DNA of 64,000 bases. Origin: Staphylococcus sp. IVB6181 (GTDB taxonomy: Bacteria > Bacillota > Bacilli > Staphylococcales > Staphylococcaceae). The position numbers and the translations under genes are program-made. The stretch is taken from the NCBI RefSeq assembly GCF_025561445.1, contig NZ_CP095096.1:1901822-1965821 (forward strand). Direction: 5' to 3'. The notes beneath the pieces are model-generated. The model saw only the letters and a program-made list of their open reading frames with translations, had not been told where the DNA came from and did no database searches. Of this stretch, positions 37,239 to 47,951 are shown one piece after another; position 1 is the stretch's first letter; each line of letters starts with the position of its first letter.

Positions 37239-39644
37239 TTAACGAATTGTTGCACCTTGTGCAGTTAATGCGTCCACAATTTGATTGTGTACTGCAGTCA
37301 CTTGTTCATCTGTTAAAGTATTGTCTTTATCCAAGTAAGCGATACGGATAGCAACTGATTTTTTACCTTCTTCCATATGTTCGCCTTCATAAACATCAAA
37401 GACATGTGCATCTTTAAAGATAGTGCCGCCGTTTGCTTTGATCGTTGAAAGCAATTCTGCAGCTGATACTGTTGTATCGACTTCTAATGCAATATCTCTT
37501 GTCACACCTGGATATTTCGGAATCGGTTGATAGTTGATATAGCCGACAGAAACATCCATGATTTTGTCGTAGTTCAATTCAAAGACATACGTACGTTGTT
37601 TCAAGTCATTGTCTTCTGCAAGCTGCGGGTGAAGTTCCCCGATGAAACCAATTACTTCATCGTTGAGCAATACTTGTGCTGTACGACCTGGATGCAAGCC
37701 GTCGATTTGAGCCGCTTGATATCCGAATTCGATATCTAATTTTTCCGCTACAGCATCTAAAATACCTTTCGCAAGATAGAAATCAGTGATTTCTTTTTTA
37801 CCTTGCCATTGGTTGCCGCTGTATTCGCCAGTCATAATACCGCTGAGGTATTCTACTTCATCCGGTAATTCTCCTTTGCCGTTGCCGAAGAAGACACGAC
37901 CGATTTCGTATAAGAAGACATCATGATTTTTACGTGCCACGTTATAAGCTGTCGCATCAATCAAGTGCGGCAATAAACTTTGACGTAATACAGCATGTGC
38001 TTCACTCATCGGCATCAGTAATTCGATATTAGGACGATCGCTGACTGAGAATTCTTTCGCACGCGCTTTAGAGATTAAAGAATAAGTGATAGCTTCGCTT
38101 AAGCCTGCCCCTTCAATTGCACGTTTCACAATACGTGTTTTCGCTTGTCTGTCTGTTAAATGTCCGCTTGTCACATCTTCAAAGACAGGCAATGAAGAAG
38201 GAATTTCATCATAACCGTAAATACGTGCTACTTCTTCGATTAAATCCTCTTTGATTTTAATATCTTTACGGCGTGATGGTACATAAACTGTTAAATTGCC
38301 GTTATCGTTTTCAGTTTTGAAGCCTAATTGTTCAAAACATTTAACAATATCTTCAAGTGTCATTTCAGAACCGATAGTTTGATTGATTTTATCAACTGAA
38401 ATTTGAATTGGTGTAATGAATTCGCCTAAGTCGCCTTGTGCAACACGATCAGCTAATACTTCACCGTTGGCATAGTGTTCTAGTAAGTAACATGCACGGT
38501 CGACAGCTTGATCTACAAATTCTGTCGCAATGCCTTTTTCAAAACGGCTTGATGATTCACTGCGCAAGTTTAAACGACGTGATGTATGACGGATACTTAC
38601 TGGATCGAAGATTGCGCCTTCAACCACAACATTTTGTGTTTGATCTGAAACCTCAGAGAAGTCGCCGCCCATAACACCGCCGAGTGCAATCGGTGCTTTG
38701 CCGTTAGTAATCACGATATCTGAAGCAAGTAATTTACGTTCAGTATCGTCTAATGTTGTCATTGTTTCGCCTTCTTGTGCTTGGCGTACAACAATTTCAT
38801 CTGAACCGATTTGGTCTTGGTCGAACATGTGGAGCGGTTGACCATATTCAAGCAATACGTAGTTTGAAATATCTACGACGTTATTAAGCGGACGGATACT
38901 CGCTTTCATTAAACGTGCTTGCATCCACATCGGAGAAGGTGCAATCGTTACATTTTTAACAACACGCGCACTGTAATAAGGGACTTTGTCTCCATTTTCA
39001 ACAGAAACTGATAATTCATCAGACGCAGAAGCATCTTTCGTATCAGGCTGTGTTTCTGGCAATGTTAATGGTGCACCGTAAAGTGCAGATGTTTCATACG
39101 CCGCACCTACCATACTCAATGCATCGGCACGGTTAGGTGTTAAATCAAATTCCATCACTTGATCATCTAGATACAATGCTTCTAATGCATTTGTGCCTGG
39201 TTTTACTTCGCTTGGGAAATTGAAAATACCCTCTTCAAACGCTTTTGGCACAACGTTGCCTGATACACCGATTTCTTGTAATGAACAAATCATACCTTCT
39301 GAAACTTCGCCGCGTAGTTTGGCACGTTTGATTTTAATACCGCCAGGCAAACGACCGCCTACAGTCGCTACAATTACATATTGTCCTGCATCGACATTCG
39401 GTGCGCCGCAGACGATTTGTACCGGTTCATCTTCACCGATATCTACTTTACAGATGTTTAATTTATCCGCATTCGGATGTTGTGTTTTGCTTTCTACATA
39501 ACCTACTACTAACTTTTTGATCTCAGCCGTATAATCAATGATGTCATCAACTTCAATGCCTGTACGTGTAATACGTTCAGCTAAAGGTTGAATCGGTTCG
39601 TTGACAGCGACTAATGACTCTAACCACTCTTTTGATACAAACAT
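37239..39644 (-). CDS. pheT: Phenylalanine--tRNA ligase beta subunit
   Basis: PheT forms the alpha2-beta2 phenylalanyl-tRNA synthetase with PheS. The 801 residues start with an EMAP-like tRNA-binding domain (VVGYVESKTQHPNADKLNICKV, about 47-150), followed by the B3/B4 editing domain (IRPLNNVVDISNYVLLEYGQPLHMFD is spread over about 250-275), the B5 domain and the C-terminal FDX-ACB anticodon-binding domain (YPGVTRDIALEVD). The ATG overlaps the pheS stop by one base (TAATG). The operon is controlled by a T-box leader. Confidence 0.97.
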   Translation of the reverse strand: MFVSKEWLESLVAVNEPIQPLAERITRTGIEVDDIIDYTAEIKKLVVGYVESKTQHPNADKLNICKVDIGEDEPVQIVCGAPNVDAGQYVIVATVGGRLPGGIKIKRAKLRGEVSEGMICSLQEIGVSGNVVPKAFEEGIFNFPSEVKPGTNALEALYLDDQVMEFDLTPNRADALSMVGAAYETSALYGAPLTLPETQPDTKDASASDELSVSVENGDKVPYYSARVVKNVTIAPSPMWMQARLMKASIRPLNNVVDISNYVLLEYGQPLHMFDQDQIGSDEIVVRQAQEGETMTTLDDTERKLLASDIVITNGKAPIALGGVMGGDFSEVSDQTQNVVVEGAIFDPVSIRHTSRRLNLRSESSSRFEKGIATEFVDQAVDRACYLLEHYANGEVLADRVAQGDLGEFITPIQISVDKINQTIGSEMTLEDIVKCFEQLGFKTENDNGNLTVYVPSRRKDIKIKEDLIEEVARIYGYDEIPSSLPVFEDVTSGHLTDRQAKTRIVKRAIEGAGLSEAITYSLISKARAKEFSVSDRPNIELLMPMSEAHAVLRQSLLPHLIDATAYNVARKNHDVFLYEIGRVFFGNGKGELPDEVEYLSGIMTGEYSGNQWQGKKEITDFYLAKGILDAVAEKLDIEFGYQAAQIDGLHPGRTAQVLLNDEVIGFIGELHPQLAEDNDLKQRTYVFELNYDKIMDVSVGYINYQPIPKYPGVTRDIALEVDTTVSAAELLSTIKANGGTIFKDAHVFDVYEGEHMEEGKKSVAIRIAYLDKDNTLTDEQVTAVHNQIVDALTAQGATIR

Positions 39645-40702
39645 TATGCTTCACCTCTATCTTCAACAGCTTTAAATTGATCTAAGAATCGAACATCATT
39701 TGTGTAGAAATAACGAATATCTTCAATACCGTATTTCAACATTGCGATACGGTCTGGACCCATACCAAAGGCAAATCCAGTATATTTAGATGAATCAAAT
39801 CCAGCCATTTCTAATACGTTCGGATGCACCATACCTGCACCTAAGATTTCAATCCAGCCTGAACCTTTACATACGTTGCAGCCTTTGCCGCCGCATTTGA
39901 AACATGACACGTCTACTTCTACAGATGGTTCTGTGAATGGGAAGTAACTTGGACGCAAACGAATTTCGCGTGCATCACCGAATAATTTCTTCGCTACAAG
40001 TTCTAGTGTCCCTTTCAAGTCGCTCATTTTAATATTTTCCGCAACAACTAAGCCCTCAATTTGTGTAAATTGGTGACTGTGTGTCGCATCATCTGAATCT
40101 CGGCGGTACACTTTACCAGGACAAATAATTTTAACTGGTCCTTGGCCGTTGCGTTTTTCTAATGTACGCGCTTGTACCGGAGACGTATGCGTACGCATTA
40201 ATGTTTCTTCAGTGATATAGAATGTATCTTGCATATCACGTGCCGGGTGTGATTTCGGCAAGTTCAATGCTTCGAAGTTGTAGTAATCTTTCTCTACTTC
40301 ATAACCGTTCACAATTTCAAAGCCTAAACCTAAGAATAAATCTTCGATTTCTTGAATTGTACGTGTCAATGGATGTGCTGCACCTTGTTTAACCTTGCGG
40401 CTCGGTAATGTCACATCGATTGTTTCTTCATTTAATTGTTGATTTAAGCGCTCTTGTTCAAGCACTTGTTTGCGGTCTGCGATGGCTTGTTCAATCGCTT
40501 GACGCACTTCATTCACAGCTTGACCGAATTTCGGTTTTTCTTCATTTGATAAATCTTTCATTTGTTTCATTAAACCTGAAACAGAACCTTTTTTACCTAA
40601 GTACTTTACTTTAACATCTTGCAATGCTTTTTCATCTTCTGCTTTTGACACATCTGCCAAAGCTTCAGATTTCAGCTGATTCATTTCTTCAGTTTGAACC
40701 AT
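39644..40702 (-). CDS. pheS: Phenylalanine--tRNA ligase alpha subunit
   Basis: PheS is the catalytic subunit of phenylalanyl-tRNA synthetase. The 352 residues begin with a coiled coil (about 1-95), followed by the class II aminoacylation core: motif 2 ([22 protein letters not shown]), the [12 protein letters not shown] segment with a small Cys cluster ([14 protein letters not shown]) and motif 3 ([14 protein letters not shown]). A GGAGGGG ribosome site precedes the ATG. It is the first gene of pheST behind a T-box. Confidence 0.97.
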   Translation of the reverse strand: MVQTEEMNQLKSEALADVSKAEDEKALQDVKVKYLGKKGSVSGLMKQMKDLSNEEKPKFGQAVNEVRQAIEQAIADRKQVLEQERLNQQLNEETIDVTLPSRKVKQGAAHPLTRTIQEIEDLFLGLGFEIVNGYEVEKDYYNFEALNLPKSHPARDMQDTFYITEETLMRTHTSPVQARTLEKRNGQGPVKIICPGKVYRRDSDDATHSHQFTQIEGLVVAENIKMSDLKGTLELVAKKLFGDAREIRLRPSYFPFTEPSVEVDVSCFKCGGKGCNVCKGSGWIEILGAGMVHPNVLEMAGFDSSKYTGFAFGMGPDRIAMLKYGIEDIRYFYTNDVRFLDQFKAVEDRGEA

Positions 40703-40728
40703 GTCTGCCCCTCCTATTTTGTGTTGGC

Positions 40729-40960
40729 AATAAAAAAAGACTTCATCCCCCTCTTACGATATGGGACGAAATCTTCCGTGGTACCACCCAAATTTATGCA
40801 TACGCATACACTTGTTTTATAATTTATAACGGTTATTAACCGACTTAAATCTCTTTAAGTTGCCAAAAAGGTGAAAAAAGCTATGGATTTCTGGAATGAG
40901 TTTCAGTCACGCTCATTCTCCCTATACAGTCATCGCTTGATAGCTTACGTCTTTTTATAG
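40729..40960 (-). promoter_or_regulatory. Phe T-box leader of pheST
   Basis: The T-box sequence GGGTGGTACCACGG (complement of 40777-40790) is followed by a terminator stem (GATTTCGTCCC / GGGGATGAAGTC) and TTTTTTT at about 40729-40770. Upstream lies a long stem I region with AGCGATGA and a GACTGAAACTCATTCCAG segment whose TTC fits a Phe specifier codon. Uncharged tRNA-Phe would stabilise the antiterminator, so pheST is switched on in Phe shortage. The specifier assignment is inference. Confidence 0.92.
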
Positions 40961-41045
40961 GCAAAGTATTTATTTATCTGTTCATGTTATCCTATAACAA
41001 TAAACATTGAATCACATCTAATTATAAGTAATCCTTACTAAAGGG

Positions 41046-41795
41046 TCAACCTTTTAATTTATAGATCAAAATGCTTCCGGCAATCGCAACATTTAAACTT
41101 TCTGCATCGCCATACATCGGTATTGTCAGACGTTTTGTAGTATGTGCTAATAACTCTGGATCTACGCCTTGTCCTTCATTGCCTAATAACAAAGCAAACT
41201 TCTCTTGAGCCGCTTCTTCATTAAAATTGACCGCATCTTCTAAAGCTGTACCGTATATCGGTCCTTCAAAACTTTCAATAAACTCAGGCAATGCTTGTGT
41301 CACAATCGGCAAGTGGAACACACTGCCTTGACTCGAACGCAAGACTTTATCTTGATAGGCATCTGCAGTACCCGGTGATAAGACAATCAAATCTAAAGCT
41401 GCCGCATCTGCAGTACGGATTAATGTTCCTAAGTTGCCTGGATCTTGAATACGGTCCAGCAGCAATACTTGTTTGGCCTCTGAAACTTTAGAAACAACAT
41501 CCGGCTTTTCAATTACCGCAAAGATACCTTGCGGTGTTACTGTTCCGGATAATGTTTCTGCCACTTTGAAATTAATGTGATACGCTTCTTCTGCAGCATC
41601 AATCAGTGCTGCGTCAAAGCGCTCAGGTTCTACAACAAAAAGCTGTTTAACAGTTAGGCGGCTTTTCACTGCTTCTTCAATCAAATGTGTACCTTCAACC
41701 AGCAATAATCCGGTTTTGTCACGTTCTTTTTTCTTTTTCAACTTATTCGCTTGTTTGACTTTAGCATTTTGTGCTGAAGTGATTTGTTCCATCAT
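41046..41795 (-). CDS. TrmH/SpoU family RNA methyltransferase
   Basis: A SPOUT-class 2'-O-ribose RNA methyltransferase of the YsgA type; the target RNA is not certain. The 249 residues start at an ATG behind GAGGGAACCG. An N-terminal substrate-binding domain (LLLVEGTHLIEEAVKS) precedes the knotted SAM-binding core with DRIQDPGNLGTLIRTADAA, FALLLGNEGQG and IPMYGDAESLNVAIAG, the three canonical motifs. It lies upstream of the pheST leader on the same strand, the same arrangement as in other staphylococci. Confidence 0.93.
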   Translation of the reverse strand: MMEQITSAQNAKVKQANKLKKKKERDKTGLLLVEGTHLIEEAVKSRLTVKQLFVVEPERFDAALIDAAEEAYHINFKVAETLSGTVTPQGIFAVIEKPDVVSKVSEAKQVLLLDRIQDPGNLGTLIRTADAAALDLIVLSPGTADAYQDKVLRSSQGSVFHLPIVTQALPEFIESFEGPIYGTALEDAVNFNEEAAQEKFALLLGNEGQGVDPELLAHTTKRLTIPMYGDAESLNVAIAGSILIYKLKG

Positions 41796-41850
41796 CGGTT
41801 CCCTCATTTGCGATTTTTCCTTATTCTATCATGGATATGTAAAAAAATAA

Positions 41851-41881
41851 TAAAAAAGACCAACCGCAAGTACGATTGGTC
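41851..41881 (-). terminator. Terminator of rpmF
   Basis: On the minus strand GACCAATCG / CGGTTGGTC (one mismatch) with a TACTTG loop is followed by TTTTTTATT, 15 bp after the rpmF stop codon. Confidence 0.9.
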
Positions 41882-41895
41882 ACGTTAATCATCGA

Positions 41896-42069
41896 TTATT
41901 TTGAAACGACTTCTTCACCATTGTAAGAACCACAGTTTTTACAAACGCGGTGAGATAATTTGTATTCACCACAGTTAGGGCATTCAGTCATACCTGGTAC
42001 TGATAATTTGAAGTGAGTACGACGTTTATTTTTTCTAGTTTTAGATGTTCTTCTTTTTGGTACTGCCAT
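41896..42069 (-). CDS. rpmF: 50S ribosomal protein L32
   Basis: The 57-residue protein begins [19 protein letters not shown], the standard L32 N-terminus. It has the zinc-ribbon cysteines CPNCG and CKNCG, so it is the zinc-binding (C+) form. AAGGAGG precedes the ATG. It follows the DUF177 gene by about 90 bp, the conserved yceD-rpmF pairing. Confidence 0.97.
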   Translation of the reverse strand: MAVPKRRTSKTRKNKRRTHFKLSVPGMTECPNCGEYKLSHRVCKNCGSYNGEEVVSK

Positions 42070-42160
42070 GATTTAATCCTCCTTAAAATTCAAACACAAA
42101 AATCTTTGTTACTGTGTGATTAAGCTGTTAATTACAATACTATCTATTGTACACCAACTT

Positions 42161-42712
42161 CTATTGCTTTTCATCATAAAATTGTTGTAATTTTTGAAGC
42201 CTTGGATCGACTGTCTTAGAATCGTTTGCTTCTGCTTGTTCACTTTCTTCTAATTGGTCTTCGTCAATAACATCCCAACCGTGACCGCCTTGCAGCATAT
42301 CGTCGATACTGCTGTCGTCTGCCACTGCTCGGATAGGCTTTTCTATGATGACAAGCTCTTCTGCGATATCACGTAAATCAATCATTCCGCTGACAGCTAA
42401 GTGATAATGTTCATTCTCATCATCTTCGCCGTCGCTGTATTCATGACCTTCTGAATCAAATATTTCCGTTGTCTCAATATCAATCGGAACCTTGACCGGT
42501 TCTAATGTACGTGCATCTTCCATAGTGTAAGCACCTGTGAGATGCATATCTGCGACAACTTCATTTGATTTGACATCAAGTTGACCCTTAACTCGGATTT
42601 CAGATAAATCTATAAGTCCTAGTTTATCAATTAAATGATTAAAATTTACTGTTTGATCAAATTCAAAAGGCTTACCTTGATATTTTCTTAATTGCGTTAT
42701 TGACCATTTCAT
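42161..42712 (-). CDS. YceD family (DUF177) protein
   Basis: DUF177 (YceD/YlbN) proteins are linked with rpmF across bacteria and plants; a role in 23S rRNA accumulation or ribosome assembly is proposed. The 183 residues have an acidic composition, with a beta-rich first half (MKWSITQLRKYQGKPFEFDQ, LTGAYTMEDARTLEPV) and an acidic, disordered C-terminal tail. Its position directly upstream of rpmF supports the call. It diverges from tmcAL with 127 bp in between. Confidence 0.92.
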   Translation of the reverse strand: MKWSITQLRKYQGKPFEFDQTVNFNHLIDKLGLIDLSEIRVKGQLDVKSNEVVADMHLTGAYTMEDARTLEPVKVPIDIETTEIFDSEGHEYSDGEDDENEHYHLAVSGMIDLRDIAEELVIIEKPIRAVADDSSIDDMLQGGHGWDVIDEDQLEESEQAEANDSKTVDPRLQKLQQFYDEKQ

Positions 42713-42839
42713 ATGGCTTCACCTCTAACAAGCACAAAATTTATTTTAACTTTCTAGCGTTAAGTTGTCAAGATTTTTTCTTAACATCCTGACTTTTTGA
42801 TACAATAATAATAATGAATTCTGAAAGGACGGATTGCAA

Positions 42840-43982
42840 ATGAAATGCGCTGCACTCATTACAGAGTATAATCCCTTCCATAACGGGCATGCTTATCACG
42901 TTGAACAAGCACGTCAAATCGCAAATGCAGATGTCACTGCGGCAATTATGAGCGGACAATTTGTCATGCGAGGCCAACCTGCAATTTATAATAAATTCCT
43001 GCGAACGCAAATGGCCTTGTCTTCTTGCGACCTTGTCGTCGAATTACCTGCTTTTGCGGCACTTTCTGCAGGTGAATACTTTGCTGAAATGGGTGTGAAA
43101 GTTGCAGACTATCTGAATTGCGATGCCTTGGTCTTTGGAAGCGAATCCGGCAGCATCAAAGATTTCGAGCACATCGCCTTGCAACTCAACCATATCGAAG
43201 AACACCCTGAATTTCAAACAAAGCAGCGAGAAGGCAAAAGTTATCCTAGAATTATCAATGAATTATTAGGAGAACCGCATTTGCTTCAGACACCTAATAA
43301 TATCTTAGGTCTCTCATATGTACAAGCTATACACAATTTTGCACCGAATATGACGCCTTATACAATTAAAAGACATCAATCGCAGCACCATCATCCGATC
43401 ATTTCGCATAGGCAATTTGCCAGCGGTACAGCCATCCGCAAATCGCTTGAAAACGAAGACCGATTATTTGAATCAGTTGTTCCTGCAGCTGTGAAACAGC
43501 TTTACAACAAACCGCACCTTACTGTTGAAGATTGCTTCCCTTATCTCAAATATGCAATTTTACGTGCTTCGCCAGAAGAACTGCAGCACATTCACACAGT
43601 CAGCGAAGGATTTGAACATCGTTTAAAAGCACAAATTCTGCATTCACAAAGCTTTGATCAGTTGATGTCTCAACTTAAGACCAAGCGCTATACTTATACC
43701 CGTATCCAGCGTATGTTAATGAACATCTTGTTAAACTTTAAACAAGCAGAAAAACAAGACAATGTATCAGCGGTTCGTATCTTAGGTATGAACGAAAAAG
43801 GTCAAGCTTATTTGAAATCGCTCAAGCAGCAATTTCCAGATAGACATTATATTACAAACGTCAATCAATCGACTGCCCCTTACTTCAAACATGAGATACA
43901 AGCAACTACGGTATACAATTGGATATCAGGCGAAACCCAAGATGATTTCAATACACCGGTAATTAGGGTACAGTCAGAATAA
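42840..43982 (+). CDS. tmcAL: tRNA(Met) cytidine acetate ligase TmcAL
   Basis: TmcAL (YlbM) makes N4-acetylcytidine at the wobble base of elongator tRNA-Met from acetate and ATP. The 380-residue protein from the ATG at 42840 begins with the nucleotidyltransferase motif ALITEYNPFHNGHAYHVEQAR, including the HxGH-type site; the tRNA-binding C-terminal region (FASGTAIRKSLEN onward) is present. AAAGGACGG lies upstream. The ornithine cyclodeaminase-like gene follows 14 bp later. Confidence 0.95.
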   Translation: MKCAALITEYNPFHNGHAYHVEQARQIANADVTAAIMSGQFVMRGQPAIYNKFLRTQMALSSCDLVVELPAFAALSAGEYFAEMGVKVADYLNCDALVFGSESGSIKDFEHIALQLNHIEEHPEFQTKQREGKSYPRIINELLGEPHLLQTPNNILGLSYVQAIHNFAPNMTPYTIKRHQSQHHHPIISHRQFASGTAIRKSLENEDRLFESVVPAAVKQLYNKPHLTVEDCFPYLKYAILRASPEELQHIHTVSEGFEHRLKAQILHSQSFDQLMSQLKTKRYTYTRIQRMLMNILLNFKQAEKQDNVSAVRILGMNEKGQAYLKSLKQQFPDRHYITNVNQSTAPYFKHEIQATTVYNWISGETQDDFNTPVIRVQSE

Positions 43983-43996
43983 AGGAGGCAAAATCT

Positions 43997-44944
43997 ATGC
44001 AAGTTTATTCAGAAACAACCGTTCAGCAGCATTATCCGATGGCACAAGCAATTGAAGATATTGAAAATGTCTTTCGTCATTTAGACGATATTCAAACTGC
44101 ACAACGTACTGTCATTCCTACAGGCGATGGCGCAAAATCTATGTTATATATGCCTTGTGTGGATACTGCAAAGCAGCTCGGTACTATTAAAATTACTTCT
44201 ATTACACCAGAGAATCCGCAGCATCATCTGCCGACGACACAAGCACAAATTGTGATTACTCAACTCCAAACCGGAGAACATACGGCAGTCATCGACGGCA
44301 GTTACTTAACACGTCTGCGTACAGGTGCATTAAGCGGTATCGCAACGAAATACATGAGCAGAGAAGATGCACATGTATTAGGGATGATCGGCACAGGCGG
44401 TATGGCGTACGAACAATTTCTCGGCAATATAGCCGTCCGCGATATCGATACGGTTGTATTGTACAATCGTACAACTGAAAAGGCTGAGGCGTTCAAAGCA
44501 CGTATCCTTAAAGACTATCCGGATTTAACCGTTAAAGTAGAAGAAAATGTGGCAGACCTTGTCAAACAAGCAGATATTTTAAATTGTCAAACCCCTTCTA
44601 CAGCACCTGTGTTCAACGCTGATGATATTCAACCTGGTACACATATCAACGGTATCGGTTCTTATCAGCCAGCGATGAAGGAACTAGATAATCGTATTTT
44701 TCCGCAAGCAGAAAGGGTTGTCGTAGATGATTTAGAAGGTGTCAAAGATGAATCTGGAGAATTAATTGATGCAGATGCGAATGGTACGTTCACATTCGAC
44801 CAAATCAGCGATGAATTAAAGACCCTCTCGCTGAATGGTCAATCGTATCGCAAAACAGATGAAGGTATTACTGTCTTCAAATGTGTCGGCGCTGCTTACT
44901 TTGATTTAGCTGTCGCAATCGGCGCTTACAATCAATTAAAATAA
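43997..44944 (+). CDS. Ornithine cyclodeaminase/mu-crystallin family protein
   Basis: A 315-residue NAD(P)-dependent protein of the OCD/mu-crystallin family. The Rossmann motif GMIGTGGMAYEQF lies near residue 131, preceded by a substrate loop containing SYLTRLRTGALSGIATKYMS that carries the conserved Arg-Thr-Ala/Gly signature. Members include ornithine cyclodeaminase, alanine dehydrogenase, and the SbnB siderophore enzyme; no sbn-type cluster surrounds this one, so the substrate is open. It starts 14 bp after tmcAL behind AAAGGAGG and is probably co-transcribed. Confidence 0.88.
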   Translation: MQVYSETTVQQHYPMAQAIEDIENVFRHLDDIQTAQRTVIPTGDGAKSMLYMPCVDTAKQLGTIKITSITPENPQHHLPTTQAQIVITQLQTGEHTAVIDGSYLTRLRTGALSGIATKYMSREDAHVLGMIGTGGMAYEQFLGNIAVRDIDTVVLYNRTTEKAEAFKARILKDYPDLTVKVEENVADLVKQADILNCQTPSTAPVFNADDIQPGTHINGIGSYQPAMKELDNRIFPQAERVVVDDLEGVKDESGELIDADANGTFTFDQISDELKTLSLNGQSYRKTDEGITVFKCVGAAYFDLAVAIGAYNQLK

Positions 44945-44945
44945 A

Positions 44946-45007
44946 ACAAAAAAACACGTTTCAACTTCCCTTGTTACTTACAAGCTTGAAGTTGGAACGT
45001 GTTTTAA

Positions 45008-45008
<1 letters not shown>
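44946..45008. terminator. Bidirectional terminator between the OCD gene and coaD
   Basis: AAAACACGTT.CAACTT and AAGTTG.AACGTGTTTT form a long stem with A-tract before and T-tract after, ending both converging transcripts. Confidence 0.9.
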
Positions 45009-46037
<1,029 letters not shown>

Positions 46038-46099
46038 CTTACACTTCACTTCCTCTCTCGTTCTATAATATAATTTGGGTATTAAGGAGGATTTCCAAA

Positions 46100-46489
46100 A
46101 TGAAACAATCTTTTATTGTACTCGGTGAAGGTCTCACCGATTTATTCGAGTTCAAAACATTAATCGAATACAATCATGCCCGTATTAACAGAATTGTATT
46201 CTTTAACAGCCCTCAATCAGAAAAAGGCTTGAGTTCAGCTGCAATCATCATGAATCCGACAGAAGGCAATTACTTTCAAGCCATGTACATTATGGTCAAT
46301 GCTTTTGACTATCCTCATCCAAAAGATAATAAAAAGTCTGAGATGATTCGAGGATTCGCCGAACAATATAACGTGCAATTAACAGAACTAGACGTTAAAT
46401 CAACCGATGACTTTTATGATTTAGACCTCTACTTCAATTATCTCATCGGCGTACTGCGTCTCTATCGTTGGATTCCGCCGTTGCAATAA
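46100..46489 (+). CDS. Conserved hypothetical protein of the ylb region (129 aa)
   Basis: A soluble 129-residue protein from the ATG at 46100 behind AAGGAGGA (MKQSFIVLGEGLTDLFEF). It contains a FFNSPQSEKGLSSAAIIM segment and ends with YLIGVLRLYRWIPPLQ. It is divergent from rsmD and convergent with the ylbG gene. I recognise it as a protein conserved at this place in staphylococci but know no function. No catalytic motif is evident. Confidence 0.8.
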   Translation: MKQSFIVLGEGLTDLFEFKTLIEYNHARINRIVFFNSPQSEKGLSSAAIIMNPTEGNYFQAMYIMVNAFDYPHPKDNKKSEMIRGFAEQYNVQLTELDVKSTDDFYDLDLYFNYLIGVLRLYRWIPPLQ

Positions 46490-46541
46490 CGTTTAATGAC
46501 ATGAAAGTTAGGATATAGTTGATGATACAGTAGTGGTGCTG

Positions 46542-46796
46542 CTAATTGATTTCGTATTTTTCTTTTTCATACGTTTTCTTTAAATATTTATAAGGAGAAC
46601 CATCAATGTGACGCACATACTTTAATTTCATGAGTCGGTTTACAATACGATCTGCATCATTTTCATTAATATACATGACAACGTATTTACGTGTGCGGTT
46701 GCTATAGATAATGTGCCCGTATTTTCTAATATGACGTTCATGTTTCATGTGCTTAAGGTATATAATTAAACTGGTTCTAGGTATGATTTCTGTCAT
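46542..46796 (-). CDS. ylbG: YlbG family protein (DUF2129)
   Basis: YlbG is a small conserved Firmicute protein (DUF2129) of unknown role. The ATG at 46796 has GGAGTGATC upstream and gives 84 residues: [42 protein letters not shown] and a basic end. It lies in the conserved ylb neighbourhood with rsmD and coaD. Confidence 0.9.
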   Translation of the reverse strand: MTEIIPRTSLIIYLKHMKHERHIRKYGHIIYSNRTRKYVVMYINENDADRIVNRLMKLKYVRHIDGSPYKYLKKTYEKEKYEIN

Positions 46797-46937
46797 TTTG
46801 ATCACTCCATTACTTTAATCTATAGTATCACGACTTGACCATTTTTGAAATAACGAACAAGCACTGCTATCACTGAAATCCATTGTGATAGACAGAGGCT
46901 TGACGCTGTTTTCATAACAAATTAGGAGGCAAATTAC

Positions 46938-47864
46938 ATGGTAAAAATAAGTAGACTTATCAGAAACAGTGCAGCAGGTGCTGCCGGTATATTCAGCGGA
47001 CTTATCTTATTCTCTAAATTTAAGGGTCAACCTGAATCTCATCCGATTCCGCCTTTCTTCACACGTAAATCCCATTATATTTTCGCACATCGCGGCGGAA
47101 TGGCTTTACGTCCGGAACAAACGAAACTTGCATTTGATAACGCCAAAGACTATGAAGTCGACGGCTTTGAAACAGATGTCCGCGTGACAAGCGATGAAAA
47201 ATTAATCGTCTTCCACGATGCGACAGTAGACCGTACGAACAACGGTTCAGGCAAAGTGCGCGAACATCGTTTAGATGAATTGCAGCGCTTAGATGCAGGC
47301 TATCACTTTAAAGACATTAATAATGACACACCTTACCGCAATCATCCGGATGCGAAAATTTTAACTTTTGATGAACTCTTAGAACTTTATCCGGATATGC
47401 TGATTAATGTCGATTTAAAAGACAGTCCGGATTCATATGAAGGTACAATTGCTCCGGAATTATTATTCGAATCGATTGCGCGTCACGATGCACAAGACCG
47501 TGTCTTAGTTACAAGTTTCTATCAAGATCAAATCGCCCGCTTCTCTGAATTCAGTTTAGGCACTGTCGCTGTAGGCGCTAGTCAAGAAGAAGTAACAGTC
47601 GGCTTAGCTAAATTCTTTACCGGACTCGGCAACATGTTCGAAGTACAAGCCAATACGTTCCAAATGCCTACAAGCTATAACGGCATTCCATTAACATCTC
47701 AACGTTTAATTCAATGGTTGAATTCACGTAATATTGTACCAGGCTATTATGGTGTGAACAGTATTGATTTAATGAGCGACTTATTCAACAAAGGTACACA
47801 TACCATTGTGACCGATCGACCGGATTTAGCTTATCAATACCGTCAAAATCAATCGCAGCATTAA
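46938..47864 (+). CDS. Glycerophosphodiester phosphodiesterase family protein
   Basis: A GDPD-family enzyme that would hydrolyse glycerophosphodiesters to glycerol 3-phosphate and an alcohol. The 308 residues open with a short basic segment and a hydrophobic stretch (about 10-27) that may anchor or export the protein. The TIM-barrel domain follows with AHRGGMALRPEQT, the metal-binding FETDVRVTSDEKLIVFHD, the VDRTNNGSG segment and VDLKDS; these hold the catalytic histidines and acidic ligands. AGGAGG precedes the ATG. It is monocistronic. Confidence 0.92.
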   Translation: MVKISRLIRNSAAGAAGIFSGLILFSKFKGQPESHPIPPFFTRKSHYIFAHRGGMALRPEQTKLAFDNAKDYEVDGFETDVRVTSDEKLIVFHDATVDRTNNGSGKVREHRLDELQRLDAGYHFKDINNDTPYRNHPDAKILTFDELLELYPDMLINVDLKDSPDSYEGTIAPELLFESIARHDAQDRVLVTSFYQDQIARFSEFSLGTVAVGASQEEVTVGLAKFFTGLGNMFEVQANTFQMPTSYNGIPLTSQRLIQWLNSRNIVPGYYGVNSIDLMSDLFNKGTHTIVTDRPDLAYQYRQNQSQH

Positions 47865-47897
47865 TATAGCTCATCCCAACAATATATAACTATAACG

Positions 47898-47933
47898 AAA
47901 AGCACACGCCCATTTATTTGAGCGTGTGCTTTC
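47898..47933. terminator. Bidirectional terminator between the GDPD gene and ricF
   Basis: AAAGCACACGC / GCGTGTGCTTT is a perfect 11-bp stem with a short loop; T-rich tracts follow on both strands. Confidence 0.88.
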
Positions 47934-47951
47934 TATCTATCTTATTAAACT

